From contig NW_026516686.1 in the NCBI RefSeq assembly GCF_025766255.1, forward strand, positions 1 to 64,000: 64,000 bases of DNA. The letters run 5' to 3'. Positions 1 through 11,079 of this stretch are shown here, one piece after another. The translations under genes were made by a program, and so were the position numbers. Source of the stretch: Zychaea mexicana (lineage: Eukaryota > Mucoromycota > Mucoromycetes > Mucorales > Lichtheimiaceae). Below the pieces are notes generated by a model, which saw only the letters and a list, made by a program, of their open reading frames with translations, did not search any database and was not told the origin of the DNA. How positions within the stretch are numbered: position 1 is the stretch's first letter; each line of letters starts with the position of its first letter.

Positions 1-409
1 AACTGACTCCTTTGGAAAAGTCATGATCCGAAACTTACAGGTTTGCATTTGATATTTTTGTTCTCTCAGTGTGAATTGGGTCTACAACATATATACATAC
101 AAAACGCGGATTAATCAATCTATTTAGAGCCGGCAAATTGAGCTTAAAGGAATCCATGCATATCCCGAACTAAAAGATCAAGAAACGCGATTTACTCGGC
201 TTAAATGGGATGGAGCAAAAGCTGTGGATACCAACACAATTCACGATCAATATCTTGATCGAAGTGATATTTCAAGAATGGCAAGGCTTGAGATTTTGGA
301 TGAGCTGGAAGAATGGCATTTGCTTGCTGCTCATTATTGTGTCGCCTGGGCTTACAAATCAGCTACTGCAAAAGAAGCGTTTTCATGCGTCCAACTTGAT
401 CGCAAGTAG
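1..409 (+). CDS. PPM1: Leucine carboxyl methyltransferase (PP2A-type), 3' end only
   Basis: C-terminal part of an S-adenosylmethionine-dependent enzyme that methylates the C-terminal leucine of the PP2A catalytic subunit. Two exons are visible: one running off the left edge to 40, then 128-409, joined by a GT-AG intron (gtttgc...tttag). Exon 1 gives DSFGKVMIRNL, which resembles the family's D-x-FG-x-x-M-x-x-NL stretch. Exon 2 gives SRMARLEILDELEEW and then HYCVAWA, the conserved C-terminal signature of LCMT1/Ppm1. The protein stops soon after HYCVAWA, which fits Ppm1 rather than the longer Ppm2/TYW4 tRNA enzymes that carry a Kelch region. The N-terminus and SAM-binding domain lie outside the window. 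Confidence 0.75.
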
Positions 410-731
410 CAATTGAATCATGACAACATGTGTGAATACAAATCGTGTTATACCAGCATTTGAATATATCCGATCTTTTTGTACTTAACTACTACTACTG
501 CTATCATTACTACTGCTTATAGCCATACATTTAGCTTATCCAGCCATTGCCATCCTCCAATAAATAATGTGGAATACCTACTATATACCACATGTCACGA
601 TGTGGTAATAATGCAATATGCATTGTTCTGGGATTTTCTTTCTACTGTGAAGGCTTCAAGGGTTATGTATGTACAGCTTTAATGTAATCGATGTATGGAT
701 ACATGTGTATTGTGTGTGAGAATCATATAAG
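410..731. other. Intergenic, convergent 3' ends
   Basis: Stretch between the stop codons of two convergent genes. It holds an AATAAA-like motif near 560 and no coding signal that I can support. Confidence 0.6.
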
Positions 732-2537
732 CTAATTTGTCTTTTTGTCACCATCAGTAGTAGCAGTAGCTGCGGGCGACTGCTGTTGTTGTTTTTTCTG
801 GTCTATGGACACTGTTTCTTTGGGTTTCCTCGAAGACGTTATGCCCGCATGGGTATATACGATTGTTCCGAGAATGACCAACCCCGTTCCCATTTGTGCG
901 CCCACGCCAAAATCGTTGTCAAAGTAGAAAATGGAGATCAACAGCGAAGTAAACTTGCGGAGGTTGAGGACAAGGTTTAGTGTCAGCGACGAAGCAGCTG
1001 CGGTCATACGATTCACGCCAGCAATGCACACATATCTAGAGAGGTGTCAAAAATCAATTTCATATGCAGAGGCAATACAAGGAGTCACACCGCTTCACAC
1101 TTTTTTTCTCCAAAACTAATTTTAAAAAACTTACTGTGTTAGCACATTAAGAGCCAAGAACGCCCATAATTTGGGTACAACAATGGTATCCAGAACAGAT
1201 CGGATCGGTTCAGGAAGCAAGGTCGAGAGGATCTGGCCCAACACGGGTACCTGTTTAAAAACGACTGGAAGTGGCGCAGCAGGCGAAGCATTGTATACGG
1301 CGACGTTTTCCATCAAATCCTTGTAGAAGAACACGAACATCGGCAAAGCTAAAAAATGCTATAATATTACGAAAATATATTACTTCCAGTAAGTCTCATA
1401 GGCCCGAAATGACATGATTATTACATTATTAAGCTACTACTCTTATCCTTAGAGAATCCCTCCCACTTTTGCTCTTTAAATTACCGTGTAGAAAAGTCCT
1501 TCTCGCCATTGCTTGCCATATTTCTTGTAGGTCACTTCTTGGATCAATCCCATGCCAGCTGATAAAATCATGCCAATGACCAAAATAGTAATGCCGATCA
1601 GAAACTCGCCGGTGTCTGCCTGATCTTCGCCCTGGAGATGATGATGATTTAAGCTCACGGACATCAGCTGCAGTCCCGATATGCACACAGCACGCACGCA
1701 CATACAGAAAGCATATCACACTTTACCCCTTTTGCAGATGGATTGGCGTTATCCAACGTTGCCCAGACAACACCCATTGTAACCAATCCAACACCAATCA
1801 CTTGACCCTTCGGATACCTGATAGCGAAAGAAGATGGCAACGTTGAGTCGCCCTGGGTGTTCATGCCATGTGCCTTTATCTTTCGGGAAAGAGAAAGAGA
1901 GAGGGAGAGAAAACGATTACCTTTTCCCCAAGATCACGGCGCCCATGACCATGTTTGCAAACAAACCACCACTGCGGAAAATGATATGCAATGGCATGGA
2001 TATCCGGTAACCAAGCGCCAAATTGTTAAGCACTGATACAACAAAAAATATAGAGACAAGAAGTAGCCAGCGAGAAAGCGGGACTACAGTTGGCTTTAGT
2101 CGCGGTCCGTAGCGACTCCATTCAAGGTGATGGCGTAACCCTTCTAATGCCACAAAAGCAAACTGGCCGAATGTCACTAGCTGCCCTGGTTGCAGAGAAA
2201 AACAGCAGACGCGCAAAAGAAGAGGTAACACGTTAGAAACACGTATAGCTTTTCCCTTGCTGATCCCTCATAGTGAAAACTGTATAGCCTACCACTTTTA
2301 GGGACATCTCTATATGATTTTAAGAGAAGTCAATGAATTAGCTCTGGTGCTCAGATCGTGTACGATAAAGTGTAAGAAGGAGAAAGGTGCGAATTGAGGC
2401 ACTTACTTGACAATGACTTCTAGAGCAAACACATTACTGCAGCAACCGCCAAATATAAGTGAAAGAATTAGAGGGAATTCAGGCGCGACTATACGTGCTA
2501 GTGATCCCACAAAATTAGGTGAGCTATCGCTTGTCAT
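732..2537 (-). CDS. YEA4: UAA-family nucleotide-sugar transporter (YEA4/SLC35B4-like)
   Basis: Predicted 392-residue multi-spanning antiporter importing UDP-sugars (UDP-GlcNAc or UDP-xylose type) into the ER/Golgi lumen. Seven exons: 2407-2537, 2293-2309, 1921-2185, 1727-1817, 1485-1631, 1135-1358 and 732-1035, summing to an exact open frame. Visible family motifs are IFGGCCSNVFALE near the N-terminus, SGQLVTFGQF, the LFYTHFLALP segment and TLNLVLNLRKFTSLLISI near the C-terminus. The second exon is only 17 nt and completes the conserved PKSGQLVTF region. The tail is low-complexity (Q, A and T) and ends in KKTN, a perfect di-lysine KKxx ER-retrieval signal, which agrees with ER residence of yeast Yea4. 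The substrate is inferred from family only. The neighbouring mannosyltransferase suggests a shared role in glycosylation but not co-regulation. Confidence 0.85.
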
Positions 2538-2610
2538 TAAAAGAAAAAGTGTGAGAGAGAAAACAGGTACAAGATGCGAGGTGACACAGTAAAACGCAGG
2601 AGCATCCCAA

Positions 2611-2623
2611 ATTTATAGCCAAT
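2611..2623 (-). promoter_or_regulatory. Core promoter of the nucleotide-sugar transporter gene
   Basis: On the minus strand this reads TATAAAT, with an adjacent CCAAT-type box immediately upstream (CCAAT on the plus strand at 2619-2623). It lies about 75 bases before the chosen ATG at 2537, which supports that start. The 2538-2841 interval otherwise holds no gene. Confidence 0.45.
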
Positions 2624-2841
2624 CAGTTGCTTCGGACCAAACGGGGAAAGAGCACTGCGGCGTCGGACTATTCTGCTTTAATAGTTGTTTGATGTACTTG
2701 CAGACACAGATCAAGAAGAAATTTTACATACAGAAGGCTATAGTATGATTGGCGGGGCGCTCGGGGCAAAGGAGAAGGGAGAACAGAAAAGAGGATTGAT
2801 TTTTAGGTATATGTTATACTGCGCAACAACGACAATAGCTA

Positions 2842-4749
2842 CTATGATGATGACGATGATTTGGATGACTTTTTTGGCGATGATGATTTCTTTTTGGATA
2901 AAGCGTACTCTGGTTTTGAGACGACCCTTCCTTCTTCACCGATAATCTGATCACCGTTCGACTTGAAATCCCATCGTACACCGTTTTCGGGAAATTCGTT
3001 CCACGTCGGCAGACATGAGCCCCACCCATAGTCAAAATTGGCAGTGTCCTCTGTTTTGTTATCGTTATCATCGATCGTTGGTTTGTTTAGTCAAACGCTA
3101 TCGTAATCACAGTTGCATTCCAAATAAGAAACGGGTTCTTTCGGTATGGCTTACCTGGACACATGCACTTGCCAAAGATACCGTCGTCCACGCAATGAGC
3201 AAAGTTATCATGCTTGTAGCCGATATCATTGAAAAAATGCACCTCAGACTTGTTCAAGAACATACCGGCTGCTAGACTATGTACAATTGCGTCTCCCCAT
3301 CGTTCGTAGAAAAAGTTGCCCGTGGAATCCAGGTAACTGAAGTATGCCTTATTTTTTAAATCATAGTAATATAAGAATTGATAAGTCATATATAAGCATA
3401 GTCTGGATAAAAGTAGTTTACATAGTTATAGTCGTAATAAACAACTACTTTCAAGATAGTATTAGGTAAAAGTTATTGTACCTGATATCTATTATCTCGC
3501 CACAAATCCAAAGAAGCGATTTCAAAGTTGGACCAAAAATGACACATGTTGTATCCGTTTTCCTCGTCACCAAACATGCGTAAAAAGTTTGTTTCCAGGT
3601 TATTTGCGTGAGCGAATTTCATGGTGTGGTCCCAAAGCGTTGGAATCGTTTGTGGAATCTCTTGGAGTGTGATAGTAAAGCTGTACTTTTTGTTGTTGTC
3701 TTGCATAAATAAGAATGGATCATAGTCAAGGTCGCAGTAAAAGTGGACGCCTGGTTCGACACGCCTGGTTAAATTAAGAAAGGGTACATGAGCGGCTTTA
3801 TATGTAAGAAGAACTAGCGGCATTGATAGCGGAAAAACATGGCACTTTACCAGTAATAGTCATATTTAGCAATAAGTGGATGACGGTAGAAGAAGCCAGA
3901 ATTGAAACGACACATGTGGCGGTATGATAAGGATCCGCCATAGAGAATGTTTTGCGATTGCATTTCTGACATTTTTTCATTCATGACGGTCTGGTTGACC
4001 GAGTCCGGCACGGACCACATGGAGTTGGGGACCAACCCGAATTCAATAGGAGCATCGGTGAGTTGTCGAATGGAAGTCTTGAAAATCTCGGTGAATGGCT
4101 CGTCGTTGAGAAAAACATACGGGTATTGATACTTTTTATTGAACCGACTATATTTTGGTAAAGAAAGATAGGGATGAGTTGAATGCAAAAATGTAAGACG
4201 CTCGCCTCCTTTCCCCCACTGTTCCTCCGTGTAACTTCTGTATACATACTCTTCAAATTCTCGGATGGTGCGTCGCATCGGTCGTAATTCGTTATTACGG
4301 CATAGAATGACAATAACAGCATTGGCTCGCTTTTCTTCTAGTTGTAGTAAAGAACTGCTGTCTTGATGCTGAGAAGGTAGTGCTACATTAGGGCTGCTAG
4401 TGCTCGTCGTATTGGTTGATGTTGTCGCAAGAATAGTATCATCGTTGCTGTTGTCAACAGGGAACGATTCGTTGGATTTCTGCTGTTGTTTTTGTTGCTG
4501 CTGGGTGGATGATGAAGGTGGAGTAATCTGAATTGGGCTTCTACCGCTTGTGACATCTTGCAATAGCTTCTCCTCTGGAGAAGATGGTGAGATGACGAGT
4601 TTTGCATCCTGTTGTGCCATCGATTTGTCCTCGTGCACGACAGTGAAACATGCAGGCTCAGATGTTCGTGATACCCAGTAGAGGGACCCAAAGTAGAATA
4701 CACAGACTGCCGAGAGTATTATAAAGTATGAGGACGTGCTACGTCGCAT
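2842..4749 (-). CDS. GT15 alpha-1,2-mannosyltransferase (KRE2/KTR/MNT1 family)
   Basis: Golgi type II membrane enzyme that adds alpha-1,2-mannose from GDP-mannose to N- or O-linked glycans. Four exons (3851-4749, 3482-3764, 3155-3347, 2842-3050) give 527 residues. A short cytoplasmic tail is followed by a signal anchor at about residues 8-28, then a Ser/Thr/Gln-rich stem to about residue 135, then the catalytic domain. The domain shows [13 protein letters not shown], the strongly conserved [14 protein letters not shown] and YDPF across the first intron, [14 protein letters not shown], and [13 protein letters not shown]. It ends with [10 protein letters not shown] and a lysine/serine-rich tail. 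The frame is intact throughout. Which of the several fungal Ktr paralogues it matches cannot be decided by eye. Confidence 0.9.
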
Positions 4750-6544
4750 TGAATGAATGACTAGGGATTTAGGTAACGGGCAAAACGAGAGGGAGAGGAG
4801 GAAGAGAGAGAGAGAGGGTGTGTATGAATGAAAGCAGGAAGAAGTTTAAAAAAGAGAGCAAAGAAAGCTAGAGCGCGCGTTTGTCGGGCGAGTCTTTTTA
4901 CTCCATTTGAAAACAGCACGCCTCGGAGCCCTGACATAATTATTATGACAACAGGGGGTTTAATTTCTGTTTATTCCCTCCAACACAAATACGTGTGCTT
5001 CCGCTTTCAGTGGTAACTGCTGCCCTAGATTCAGGTCAAACACACTTGCAAGACTTCCCTGTTTCCCACTTTGAGTGCCTTATTCTGTAGTAGGGCTTGA
5101 TATCTACCCTTCCGGTCCCTGCTGTGTTGCGGCGACCTGTTCTTGAATCGCCGCACAAACACATTCTCTCTATTTTCTTCCGAAAAAGGTAAATTTCAAT
5201 TCCTTGGCGTCGTGCTTTTTACTTCTTTTTGCCGGAGGATGACAGTGAAGATAGCCAACAGCATCATCGGTAACTACCGAGAACAAGCGACAGCGAAACA
5301 TTCAACCACATCATAATCGTATCTGATGCAAGTAATTTAAAATTAACTCCACTCTTCCGGACGCGCTTGGATTTTATCTCCCCAAATGTGTCTATACACC
5401 GTCGATAGTACATAATAGCCTACTGCAGAATCTCATTTATATTTCTTCTTATTACTATTTTGTGACTATCAATAAGATTATTATGAAAATGATCGACACC
5501 GCCTTTGTTATATTGGTACGAAACGCGACCTGCGTCACACAAAGGCTACAGGTGACAACCTAAAAAGGAACTTTTTTTGTTCCGTTTCTTGGCAAATAAT
5601 TCGCATTTGGTTTATTGTGCTGTTGACAATGTGGTACGCATTATTGTTGAATCGTTCGACTCTTCCGCTGGTAAATGCTGGAGATATGTGAAAATAAACT
5701 CTCCTTCGTGATCAGTAATGGAGATATACAAACAATTCACGCAAATATGTGGTGAAAGTTACTACACTGACTACACAAATAAGCAGCAGTAATGAGCATG
5801 CTTTCATTTCTGCATTATCATTATTGCGCACCACCAACAAACTAACCACTTTAAGTAAACTATGCATGCTAAACTGCTCTAAATGCAACTCACAAACTGG
5901 TTACTACCGAGAAGAAGTAGTATGTCTCTCTCTAAATGTGTATATCATCTCTCACTGTTTGTTGTTTAACGTGAAAACTCTGAACTCTTATATGATTAAT
6001 GAGTTTATTCCCTAAATGTACACGTTCTTTCGTAAAAGAGCAACGTGTGATATGCGTTAGCAGTTACGGAATAATTCCCATAGGCTAGACCAGCCCTTTT
6101 ATACATAAGACAGCTTAGTCACTTAAGCAAAAGCTAACTAGAGCTACTCTCCACAAATCAAGACATATTGGGACTTTACTGTTATCGTACCACTTATCAT
6201 TAACAATGCTGGTCATCGAGAATATAACTCTCTCCTCACGTTGACTGGCAACAAACAATAAGGGAAAGGGTCCCTTAAGCAATGAGCCGCAAAAACCATG
6301 TTGGCTATTATTAAAGGTTTTAAGCAATGCAAAGTGTACTATCCTAAACTATTCATGCTTAACACCGTTGTGGCGTCCATTGCAATTGAAAAAGTTAAAA
6401 AAAAAAAAGTTGACATGTCACGGCAGCAAACCAAACCGGAGTTTCCACATGACCAATCAATGGGAGACCGGTGGGGAACAACAAGAAAGAATATGCCCGT
6501 CAAAAATATAAGGGAGGTTCCTTAAAACAATACCCAACCCCACA
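4750..6544. other. Intergenic, divergent promoter region
   Basis: About 1.8 kb between divergent genes. GA-rich simple sequence (4795-4815) lies just upstream of the mannosyltransferase start. The rest contains only short, compositionally random open frames. The right end carries a CCAAT (6453-6457) and a TATA-like site that belong to the small gene at 6545. Confidence 0.5.
6507..6511 (+). promoter_or_regulatory. TATA-like element of the small gene at 6545
   Basis: AAATATAAGG context, 34-38 bases before the ATG and about 50 bases after a CCAAT box. The spacing is compatible with a very short 5' leader. Confidence 0.35.
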
Positions 6545-6867
6545 ATGCCAGAATTTAATAAGCATAGCAATGGTCCTTCCGATACTCCACAACAACCTCA
6601 TCGATGTAACGGTCATTTAGAAGACGTTCTTGTAGGCTTGTCTAGCTGGCCTATGGACGTCTCTAAGCCATTCGGCGTTTTCTTGCAATGTTTAAAATCG
6701 CAACCAGGTAATAAAGCGAGAGAGAGAGATTGGTTAGAGTTGGCAAAACTGTTCAAGCTGCTGACAACATTTTTAACTTTTCTATCAATAACAAAAATAT
6801 CAAGGACAAGAACCTCTTCGTTGTTCCCAACAACAACGGAAAGAAAGCTCAAGTGATTCCACTTTGA
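6545..6867 (+). CDS. Small unknown protein, about 90 residues, two exons
   Basis: I do not recognise the product. Exon 1 is 6545-6707 and exon 2 is 6758-6867, joined by a 50-nt GT-AG intron (gtaata...ttcaag). Removing the intron converts a frame that runs into low-complexity sequence into a compact protein. It starts MPEFNKHSNG, contains GVFLQCLKSQP at the junction, and continues through ADNIFNFSINNKNIKDKNL to a terminal NNNGKKAQVIPL. The encoded protein is rich in Asn and Lys, with no signal peptide or membrane segment. The ATG sits in a CCCCACAATGCC context behind CCAAT and TATA-like boxes. The unspliced 103-residue reading is possible but ends in less protein-like sequence. Confidence 0.5.
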
Positions 6868-7109
6868 CTAATTCCAGTTCCACCACTACAGCAACGTCGT
6901 CCCAGTAAAACCAACAACCACACACATAAAAGTCACATAGAGCCATGGAACCTTTTTTTGTTGTACAGCATAATTTCCAACCAAACCACATCATTATAGT
7001 GTATAAATATATCTTCGCTACATCTGTACTTTTATTGCTATTATTGTAGTTTTTGTTTTTTTTGCGACGAGGTAAAAGTCTTGTTATTAATGTACATGAA
7101 CGCTTTTTC

Positions 7110-8104
7110 TTAATCGGTCTTGGGAGGAGCAACAGTCAGGTACTTAGTCATGTTGGGACGCGCACTAAAAGCTTCGATGAACTTGGCAAGGTTGGGGTAT
7201 TCCTGCACATTTAAGAAGAATAGCATTCCAGTTTAGTTCAAACGATGGACGAAGGCTTTGGGAAATAGCTTTTGTTGACTTTTTACCTTAAGCTTCTGTG
7301 TGCGCCATTGATCGTCGATGGTATGAAAGACCATGAAGTCAGCATATGAGATCTAGTGGAATAAAAAAAGCAAAAAGGTTGTTAGCAGGACCAAAAATTT
7401 ATATTAAAGCACCAACCAATCAACGAATATACTATTATACCTCAGACCCCAAGATGTAAGGGCCTTGGTTAGCACCGTAAATACGTTCGAAACGGGCAAA
7501 ATGTTTAGGAGCTTGATTCTTTTCGTAATCCTCTTTCAAAACCTCATCAGTCTAAAGTGGTTGTTGGTCAGTTACAGTCGGTGTGTAGTTTAGTAGACAG
7601 TATGAACTGGCTTACAGGGTTCAACCATTTTCTGAGGTGAGCATAATACCAATCATCGACGAAATCAGCACAGGCATCAACGAACTGTTCTTCATCATCG
7701 TTGCTGCCTCTGTACTTGCCTAGTGCATTTGTGTCGGGTAGAGAGAATTAATATAGCTTTCAGGTATGAGTGAATCATATCCATTACCGAATTTTTTGGA
7801 CAAGAAACGCAAGATCGCGGTGCTGGCAAAGTACTTTTTGCCGTCAGCTTCGAGATAGGGGACACAGGCACAGGGATGGCCTTCGTCAATCAACTTTTGC
7901 TTGACAGGCTCCCATGCGTCGCGATCAATGAGCTCGTACTCGTGGGGAACGCCAGCGTCTTCAAGCAGCAGCTTGACGGATTCACCGCGACCCCGGGCTG
8001 TTTGGCGAAATCACCAATGTCAGCAACCAACACAGTTATAAGATGATAGTTATGTCCTTACTTCCAAAGTTAAAGTAAACAAGCTTGTACTTCTCGAGGC
8101 TCAT
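7110..8104 (-). CDS. Glutathione S-transferase, copy 1 (sigma/PGDS-like)
   Basis: Cytosolic GST of 208 residues that would conjugate glutathione to electrophiles. Six exons: 8062-8104, 7788-7997, 7616-7719, 7441-7551, 7287-7352, 7110-7202. The N-terminal thioredoxin-like domain (about 1-85) starts MSLEKYKLVYFNFG, with the expected catalytic Tyr at about residue 10. It continues with GRGESVKLLLEDAG and the cis-Pro strand VPYLEADGKKYFASTAI. The alpha-helical C-terminal domain contains FERIYGANQGPYILGSEISY, the buried core motif of GST C-domains. Exon lengths are identical to those of the neighbouring copy (43, 210, 104/105, 111, 66 and 93 nt), showing a recent tandem duplication. Both copies are intact. 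Confidence 0.92.
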
Positions 8105-8994
8105 TATTTATGATGACGATGATGACTCCAAAAAAGAAAAAGGAAAAAAAAGTACACACAGAAACTGTGAAAACGCTCACTTATTATAGTTCCCAGTTAA
8201 AGTTAGAGTTTTTATATGTAGCGGAGGAATGAATAATACACAGATATAGCATATTTACGTATAGAGCGAACATTCTATGATCGCACCGAAAGCTACGTTC
8301 CGGTTCTTCCTCTTCATTTTTTGGATCTACAATGTCGCAAAGGCACGTGGTGTAACATCAACCCGATGGCCGAAGAACAATACAGACGAAAAATATTTGT
8401 AAGCAAGTATACAGAGTTGGAAGAGTAGTATGTAGTCGACTGAGGTATTACGGAAGGTAACCACGGCAAGTTAAATTAATGGATCACTGCAACCATGTAA
8501 TTTGTAAGTGTATAAAATGTGAATGCCGTCTAAAGGCATGTGTATACATTTACAGTATGCGTACAACGACAAAAGCACAACGACCTGGCAGCAGTAACCG
8601 AAAAGGTCGCATGATTTATAGCTTATCAATGACATCATAGAATTCTAGAAATTTTGAAAGTTTCCATGCATACAGATCAACTTAAATTGAGCAGTAATTA
8701 GACGTTAATGCAACTCAAGCTAGTACTCTTGGATACTTGTGGCTCGGTTGCTTTGGTGGACGACGAACTTGATGAAGCGCATTCAAAAAAGGTCCCTTAT
8801 TTGCCTGAGCCACTACTGCTGGTAGACAATAGCAGACAAATAAAATAACGTAGCAAATGGGCATATCATACACGGCTGTTGTAGAGGAAGGAGTAAATAA
8901 ATCTTCTTAATATCTGGGGATTTTTTTATTATGATAACGTCATATTGTTGATAAAAGACAGAGGGAATAGGTGCCTTTTGCGTTCTGTTTTTTT
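8105..8994. other. Spacer between the two GST copies
   Basis: Holds the promoter of GST copy 1: a TATAATAA box on the minus strand at 8181-8188, about 77 bases before the start, and a TTTGTAAGCAAGT motif shared with the copy 2 promoter. An unsupported 46-codon plus-strand ORF lies at 8708-8848 (starting MQLKLVLLDT, ending NSRQIK). Confidence 0.5.
8396..8408 (+). promoter_or_regulatory. Shared GST upstream motif, copy 1
   Basis: TTTGTAAGCAAGT, about 290 bases upstream of the copy 1 ATG. The same 13 bases occur twice upstream of copy 2. It is followed, as there, by a TAGTCGACT stretch, so the promoter was duplicated with the gene. Confidence 0.35.
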
Positions 8995-10054
8995 TTACTC
9001 GGTCTTGGGAGGAGCAACAGTCAGGTATTTGGCCATGGTGGGACGGGCAATAAAAGCTTCGATGAACTTGGCAAGGTTGGGGAATTCCTGCACATATAAG
9101 AAAAATAGCATTCCAGTTTAGTTCAAACGATGGACGAGGCTTTGTGAAATGACTTTTAGTGACTTCTTACCTTGAGGTTCTGGGTTTGCTTTTGATCATC
9201 GATAGTATGGTAGACCATGAAATCGGCGTATGAAATCTAATGGTAGGAAAATGTTAGCATAAGCTAAACGCACAGTTCACCTCTTTAGATATAATACCTC
9301 GGATCCCAAGATGTAAGGGCCTTGGTTATGACCATAGATGCGCTCGAAACGAGCAAAGTGCTTCGGAGCATGATTCGTTACATAATCCTCCTTCAAAGCC
9401 TTGTCAGTCTAAAGTAGTAGCATTTAGTTTAGATTGGTCAACCGTCAGCGTCTTGGCGATTTGCATGGGTGGACTTACAGGGTTCAACATTGACTTGAGC
9501 TGAGCAAAGTACCAATCATCAGCGAAATCAGCACAGGCGTCCACGAACTGCTCTTCATCATCGTTGCTACCTCGGTACTTGCCTGTACACAAAGAAAATT
9601 GTTTTGATTTTTAGAAACCATTTCTTTCTTTGTAGGTTAAAAAAAACAAGACCTCCAAGAGTCGTGGTGATTAAAAATTTTACCCAATTTCTTTGTCACG
9701 AAACGCAAGATTGGGGTGCTGGCAAAGTACTTTTGGCCGTCAGCTTCGAGATAGGGGACACAGGCAAAAGGATGGCCTTCGTCAATCAACTTTTGCTTGA
9801 CAGGCTCCCATGCGTCGCGATCAATGAAGTCGTACTCGTGGGGAACGCCAGCGTCTTCAAGCAGCAGCTTGATGGATTCACCGCGACCCACGGCTAAACA
9901 AAAGAGGGGAAAAAAATTAAAAGTATATGTGAGTACTTTTCTCTTGAATCTTTTTTTGGATCGGTACAACTAAGAACAAGATATTATCAAGACGATAGCC
10001 ATATACTTTACTTCCAAAACTAAAGTAAACAAGCTTGAGGTTTGCGAGGCTCAT
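8995..10054 (-). CDS. Glutathione S-transferase, copy 2 (sigma/PGDS-like)
   Basis: Tandem paralogue of the previous GST, also 208 residues and six exons: 10012-10054, 9684-9893, 9479-9582, 9298-9408, 9171-9236, 8995-9087. It starts MSLANLKLVYFSFG and continues VGRGESIKLLLEDAG, where copy 1 has RGRGESV. It shows VPYLEADGQKYFASTPI in the glutathione-binding strand and FERIYGHNQGPYILGSEISY in the C-domain, and ends TVAPPKTE. Nucleotide identity with copy 1 is obvious in exons and even in parts of introns 3 and 5, pointing to a recent duplication with limited divergence. A TATATAAA box lies about 80 bases upstream on the minus strand (10133-10140). Confidence 0.92.
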
Positions 10055-10313
10055 GATGGGATGGATATGCTGACAAATTAAAAAAAAAAAAAGACAAAGA
10101 AAGTACACGTATGAAAAAGAAAGTGCACCCTGTTTATATAGTTCGTCGTCGAAATTAGAGTTTAAAGTTTCGAGACGCGTTTGTGATTCGTTTTGAAAAA
10201 GCAACGCTCAACTATATGTCGCAACAGCACGCAATCAGGGGCCAGACGGTGTAACGTTATACGTAACACTAACGACTGCATGTTGCGGCAAGAGCAAGAA
10301 GCACAGGTTTGTA

Positions 10314-10365
10314 TTTGTAAGCAAGTGTAGGAACAGAAAGGAAAAGTTTGTATTTGTAAGCAAGT
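10314..10365 (+). promoter_or_regulatory. Shared GST upstream motif, two direct copies
   Basis: Two copies of TTTGTAAGCAAGT 39 bases apart, each preceded by GTTTGTA, then TAGTCGACTCGAGG. One copy of the core, followed by a similar sequence, lies upstream of GST copy 1. This is a candidate binding site for co-regulation of the pair. Confidence 0.35.
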
Positions 10366-10589
10366 GGCTAGTCGACTCGAGGAATAGGGAGACGGTGAAG
10401 GGGGATCCTCCAAACCTCCTGGTAATGGAATAGCCCATAAGAAAAATTGTTTCGTTTACTATATTTAGGCATATTCAAGATTACGTCGATGTGTACGTCT
10501 CGAAGAGACATCTGTTAAAGTGTTTCTAGGCATTAGCGTACTGATGTAGTGGTATAGCAACAAAGTTTGATGAATTTATACAGCTAACA

Positions 10590-10766
10590 ATGATGGATTT
10601 TGAGGAAGCGTTATCGGTTTCCAATGTATTACAGAAAGATCCATTTTTACCAAGTAGTGTAGTATTAGCAGGTTTTAGAGCTATAAATACTGAAAATGAT
10701 GACATTCCTATACATAAAGGAAGGGGAACATTTTTAAAAAAAGAAGTTATTATGTACAGAACATGA
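10590..10766 (+). CDS. Possible 58-residue protein, unknown
   Basis: Uninterrupted ORF beginning MMDFEEALSVSNVL and containing PFLPSSVVLAGFRAI, ending KKEVIMYRT. The amino acid mix looks more protein-like than most short ORFs here, but no family is recognised. It may be a decayed exon of a transposable element. No intron or promoter evidence supports it. Confidence 0.2.
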   Translation: MMDFEEALSVSNVLQKDPFLPSSVVLAGFRAINTENDDIPIHKGRGTFLKKEVIMYRT

Positions 10767-11079
10767 GGCGAGAAAGATGAACACTGAGGAAATATAGAAA
10801 TAGAGAGAGAACGAGAGAGAGAGAGATATGCAAACAGGATGCAGTACTGTATTGTGTATATAAAATGTGTGTGTGTGTGCGAGCATGATATGTTTAGAGA
10901 AGATTGCTGATAAATGTTGGTAATATGTTGTGATAATGTGTAAGAAAAAGGTGTGAGTGAGGAATAATATCAAAGAAAGACGGAGGGAGGAGGGGAGAAC
11001 TGCAGTGTGTGATATGTGTTAATAAAAGTAGGATAGGTTGTAAAGGTTAGTAAAGGAAAATGATAATGATTTTTTTTTG

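Larger units (their letters stand above)
10055..11079. other. GST copy 2 promoter and spacer
   Basis: Contains the copy 2 TATA box, the duplicated TTTGTAAGCAAGT motifs (10314-10326 and 10353-10365), and GA/GT-rich simple sequence near 10800-10900. One short but protein-like ORF is annotated separately. Confidence 0.5.

Noticed and set aside
5749..6015. 88-codon plus-strand ORF
   Set aside because: No promoter or splice context and irregular composition. Judged a chance ORF in intergenic DNA.
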